Assembly (NCBI RefSeq): GCF_958298935.1
Contig: NC_084924.1
Location: forward strand, 2,418,001 to 2,482,000
Source of the DNA: Phragmites australis
Lineage: Eukaryota > Streptophyta > Magnoliopsida > Poales > Poaceae
DNA length: 64,000 bases
Direction of reading: 5' to 3'
The number at the start of each line of letters is the position of its first letter. Position 1 is the stretch's first letter. Both the position numbers and the translations under genes were made by a program. Below the pieces are notes generated by a model. That model saw only the letters and a program-made list of their open reading frames with translations, made no database searches and had not been told where the DNA came from. Below are positions 60,268 through 64,000 of this stretch, in pieces.

Positions 60268-61620
60268 TGTCGGTGTATTCAGAACCAGGGGTCCCTAAGT
60301 CCCGAGACCAGGCCGGCCATCCGCCACATGTCACCACCCTGCAAGGTAAGAAGAAGCTAAGTCCCAGGAGAAGGTGCTCGGGGCCGCCGCCTCTGGTTCC
60401 CGAGCACCCTAGTTCCCCGATGATCCGCAGAGCCCAAATACCGGGAAGGAAGTGCTCGGGAGAGAGTGCTCGGGGCTGCACGTGGCAGCCCCCGAGGACT
60501 CGGTGCCCCGAAGGTCCCACCGAAGTGCTCGGGAGAGAGTGCTCGGGGCTGCACGTAGCAGCCCCCGAGGACTCGGTGCCCCGAAGGTCCCACCGAAGTG
60601 CTCGGGAGAGAGTGCTCGGGGCTGCACGTGGCAGCCCCCGAGGACTCGGTTCCCCGAAGATCCTCCCAAAGTACTCGGGAGAGAGTGCTCGGGGCTGCAC
60701 GTGGCAGCCCCCGAGGACTCGGTTCCCCGAAGGTTCGCGCAAGATCATTCGACGACCCGAAGGGTCCCGTCGTCAGGGTGTCATCCAGTCAAAGGCCCAA
60801 TACCGTATTTAATAGGCACGCGCGGCCTGACATCCTGACATCCTGACATTCTCAGCTGCCCACGCCCCAGTGTCAGACCCTGCCATGCACTGGCAGGGGG
60901 GTGTGGGTCCATTAAATGCACGGGTCCCGTCCCGTTTCACCCGGGTGCCTCGGGATAACGTTGCCAGAATCGACGCGCTCCGCCGGCCACCCTGCCCTAG
61001 TAGAAAGACAAGACAGGGTGGGCGCACCGGGCACCTCTGAGGCTGCCCGGTGGGCCCCCTTTATGGCGCCCGGAGGCTTCCACAGTGGCGGGTGGTCGGA
61101 TGCGCGCCGCATTTCTCCACCACCCCTGTCACTTCGCCAAGACGAAATGATGACGCATTTCTCCGTGGCACCTTGGCATTCGCATCCCCTCTTTCCCATT
61201 CAGGATATGTCGAGGTCGGCGCGCCTATAAAAGGAAAGAATGAAGAACACGTAAAGGGGGTGGTGTGTGAAGAAGAGGACGCAGACGCTCAAACCCGCTC
61301 AAGCCAAGCTAGAACACGAGAGCCTCAAGCTCTCAGTAGGTCTCTCTCTCTTGTAATCAGATACATCCTTGAAGAATTCCCTTCAAGGGCAGATATAACA
61401 CTCACACAGGAGTAGGGTGTTACGCCTCCGTGCGGCCCGAACCTGTCTAAACCCCAGTGCACCCATTTTTCTCCCGTCAGGGCGATCATCTCCCACCAGC
61501 CATTGCATTTGTTTCCGTTCCCGCTTATTTCCCAACAAGCTTATCCAGGATCATCCCCCCGACCGAATCTCTAAAAAGGGGTCTCTCGGGATCCCTGCGA
61601 CAGGAGTTCATCCTCCGACA
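60268..61620 (+). repeat. 3' LTR of element 2 (1,353 bp)
   Basis: TGTCGGTGTATTC to CCTCCGACA. Nearly identical to 47228-48870 outside the repeat array, which has four units here (anchors about 60488, 60561, 60634, 60707; CACGTG intact in three, CACGTA in the second). Confidence 0.95.
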
Positions 61621-61789
61621 GAAGCCTTGTTGGTTGACAACTTCAAATGGTTGTAGTATCAGTCTGCTCAGTTCATCTGTTTGCCTTGAAGAGTATTGAA
61701 TATCTTAGAATTGTGAAAACAACTGATTGAAGTGAATGCAATCTGCCTTACACGGGTGCAGAATCTGACATTGAAGATCTAATTGATAG

Positions 61790-62363
61790 TCTTTCCAATG
61801 CTAGCAACAAACATGTCCAATCCAGATTATATCACATCTCAAGCTATTTTATCAACTAGGGATGAGAACGTTGACTGAATAAACATGAAGCTTATACAAT
61901 GCTTTCCTAAAGAAGAGATGGTCTATCATAGCTATGTATGATCTTGCAGAGCATGATCCTACCAACTACTATCCTCCAGAATTATTGAATTCTCTCACAC
62001 CTAATGGACTACCACCACATCTTCTAAGCTAAAGGTTAATTACCATGTGATTTTGCTTAGAATTCTTGATCCACCTAATGGGTCGTGTAATGGGACAAGG
62101 TTAATAGTTTGAATGTTCTAAAGGAACACCATATGCTGAGATTGTGCTGGGACAACATGCTTAAAAGAGTTTGTCTCCCTTGGATACCGTTGTGTCCGTC
62201 TGACGATAAAATGTTTATTAGATTATGTTTCACAATGATCATCAACAAAGCACAGGGACAAACGACCTCACATGTTGAAATTTACCTTCCTAATTTGATT
62301 TTCTCGTATGGTCAACTCTACGTTGCCTTTCCAGGAGTAATCTTAAAATATTTGTTACATTAG
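61790..62363 (+). pseudogene. Helitron Pif1-like helicase, decayed C-terminal part
   Basis: Translated in several frames, the block matches the C-terminus of plant Helitron Rep/helicase proteins in order: SNPDYITSQAILSTRDENV-like text near 61815-61870, NYYPPELLNSLTPNGLPPHLL-like text near 61965-62030, then RVCLPWIPLCPSDDKMF, INKAQGQT and YGQLYVAF at 62150-62335. Numerous stops and frame shifts. The Rep nuclease and terminal CTRR hairpin were not found. Confidence 0.75.
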
Positions 62364-64000
62364 GAAATGATGAGTGTATTAATTTGGCCTGTACACTAAT
62401 TAAGAGTATCATCTACAAAGAAGTCATCAACTCGTTGATGCATTTTGTAATAGTGTGCTACACTATTTTGTTATTTGTATTCATGTTATATTTTGATACA
62501 AAATAATTTAATATTTTATTTATAATTATGTTTATGATGAAACAATTGGAAATATCGTTATGATATGTCATCTTTTGAGTGATATGCCATCGTAATAGTA
62601 GGACATGTATTTGAAATAACCCAAAGACTAAATTCCAAGCGTGCATGCCCTCATCATACAGCATGCACGCTCAGATGAGCCGTTCGTTCAGCATCGGATG
62701 TCATTGGTTGCATGCATGGAGAAGGGAAATATGACAAAATTGCTGATGTCATTCACATGCAAATCCATTTCAAAACTTTAAAAAACTATAGTTTTCAAAC
62801 CGAGCATCTAAATTAAAATCCGATCGCACTATTGTGTTTCGTGCGATAAGAGCTTTAAAACTAGACCCCAGTTGAGTATATTTTGATGATATATTTTTTT
62901 AATATCAACTTCGTATAAAAAAGTGCTTATGTGTGCATTATAATTTGCTTATGATTTTTGAAAACTTGATCATGACTATTAAAAAACTTGCTTATTCGTC
63001 AAAATATTTTTCTCAAATCTGTACCTAGTTATGCTAATTTTGCTTTTCAAATTCACATAATATGCTTTTCTGGTTCACATGAATTACTTGTAATTTGGAA
63101 CTAATATGTTTTTTATGAGTTTACACGGATTTGAGTTTTTCAAATTGAAACAATTTGCTTTCTGGATTTTCTGAACTGCTTGGGTGTGCCTCTCTTCTTT
63201 GCTGCTATGTCATGCTAGTCTTTGTTAGGATTACTAAAAATAGAAAAGATGGTTAGATGAAATGCTTTTTCACAGCATATAAAATACTTTTTCATAGTAT
63301 ATAAAATACTTTTTTCAATACATATAATTTTTGCATGTGGACAGACAAATTCGCTTTTTCTCAGGTATTATCGCGGGTGTGTTCTGCATGTGTCATGCTA
63401 ATTTGCCCTAATTAGAAAAGTAATTAATTAAATATTTTCTTAATTAAGAGTGTGCATGCTATCCTCTTATAGCATACACAGTCAGTATTTAGTCGTGTCC
63501 TTGAAATAATTGAATACCGTTACTATGTCCGGGTATTGTGCTAGTGGAGGTAATATAACAGTTTGGATGGAAAAAGCGTTACCATATTAACTTCTTTTTT
63601 TCTTGTGTGAGTACAAATTTGAGTAGAGAGAAAATATTGGATGGGAAAACAGTTTATTCTATGCTTGAACCTTATCGAGTCTAGGCATTGAATAATTAAG
63701 ATAAACTGTATATCCACTTTACACCACGGCCCAATACTGAACAAAGTTTTAAATTTTAAGAGTAATATTTAGCAGAGTTCGTCACCAATACCATTACGAC
63801 TCGTGTCGCTCCTGACGTGTGAGGAAACATGCATGTCAGAGCCAGTTACGATTCAGTACGTCGGAAAGGGACGACGTTCGTACGTGCATGGATCTCTTCC
63901 CCGTGCGCAAGACCAGGACGCATAAAGGGCTCGGGGCTACTCCTAAAAAATACAAAAATTCCAACCTGAATTCTGCCGAAGAAACGCCGAATTCTTCGGT
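62364..64000. other. AT-rich intergenic DNA
   Basis: No gene, terminal repeat or domain recognised through to the window edge. Confidence 0.4.
62638..62671. repeat. Perfect 11-bp inverted repeat
   Basis: AGCGTGCATGC (62638-62648) and GCATGCACGCT (62661-62671) with a 12-base loop. The stem contains CATGCA, the core of the plant RY element. Confidence 0.75.

Larger units (their letters stand above)
47228..61620 (+). mobile_element. Element 2: complete Ty3/gypsy Tat-lineage LTR retrotransposon
   Basis: A 14,393-bp element of the same family as element 1 but in opposite orientation; TSD GAAGC at 47223-47227 and 61621-61625. Order on the plus strand: 5' LTR, PBS, gag-protease, pol, non-coding block, antisense gene, polypurine tract, 3' LTR. 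Pol is open with a complete integrase triad, but gag-protease has two private stops. The two LTRs differ mainly by the number of 73-bp repeats (8 against 4). Confidence 0.95.

Overview
This is plant nuclear DNA, almost certainly from a grass (Poaceae). The evidence is intron-split plant genes (an ARF1-type GTPase, a plant-type DNA gyrase A, a plant RING-ligase N-terminus), FAR1-type transposase relics, and large Ty3/gypsy elements of the Tat lineage like those that fill grass genomes. The species cannot be fixed from the sequence. Most of the window is transposon; single-copy-looking DNA survives only in islands.

Layout. 1-578: N-terminal part of a RING-type E3 ligase on the minus strand, running off the left edge, with its 5' leader to about 1387. 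1401-2412: a LINE-like retroposon with a 13-bp target-site duplication (TSD) just upstream of that gene. 4581-18606: complete Tat-type LTR retrotransposon, element 1 (coding strand minus, TSD AGGTG). 18959-20230: long foldback element. 22017-23211: solo LTR of a sister family. 25.7-27.4 kb: MITE-like DNA and a dead FAR1-type transposase. 27.9-29.4 kb: degraded short LTR element. 29771-30013: small TIR element. 30101-36363: 3' half of a DNA gyrase A gene with frameshifts and a stop; one of its introns holds a second copy of the degraded LTR element, which itself holds a LINE fragment. 37151-39265: an apparently intact, convergently oriented six-exon ARF1 gene (181 codons) with a TATA box. 40.7-46.5 kb: gene fragments (Myb/SANT-like, WD40/ZFWD-like), a second copy of the small TIR element and a solo LTR of the element 1/2 family (43674-45254, TSD AAGGC). 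47228-61620: complete Tat-type element 2 (coding strand plus, TSD GAAGC). 61.8-62.4 kb: decayed Helitron helicase. The remainder is AT-rich DNA without recognisable genes.

The most interesting system is in the two full-length elements. Each carries, between pol and the 3' LTR, a divergently transcribed gene on the opposite strand to gag-pol. It has its own TATA box, a short GT-AG intron and an uninterrupted reading frame across the splice (about 1,046 and 1,038 codons). Exon 1 encodes a PF04195-like (putative gypsy-type transposon, Transposase_28) domain and exon 2 a long coiled coil. This gene is intact in both copies while gag is broken in both, and the integrase of element 1 lacks its catalytic glutamate. 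The LTRs also carry a 73-bp tandem repeat built around a G-box (CACGTG), with 0, 4, 6, 6 or 8 copies in the five LTRs of this family; a sister-family LTR has the same repeat period without the G-box.
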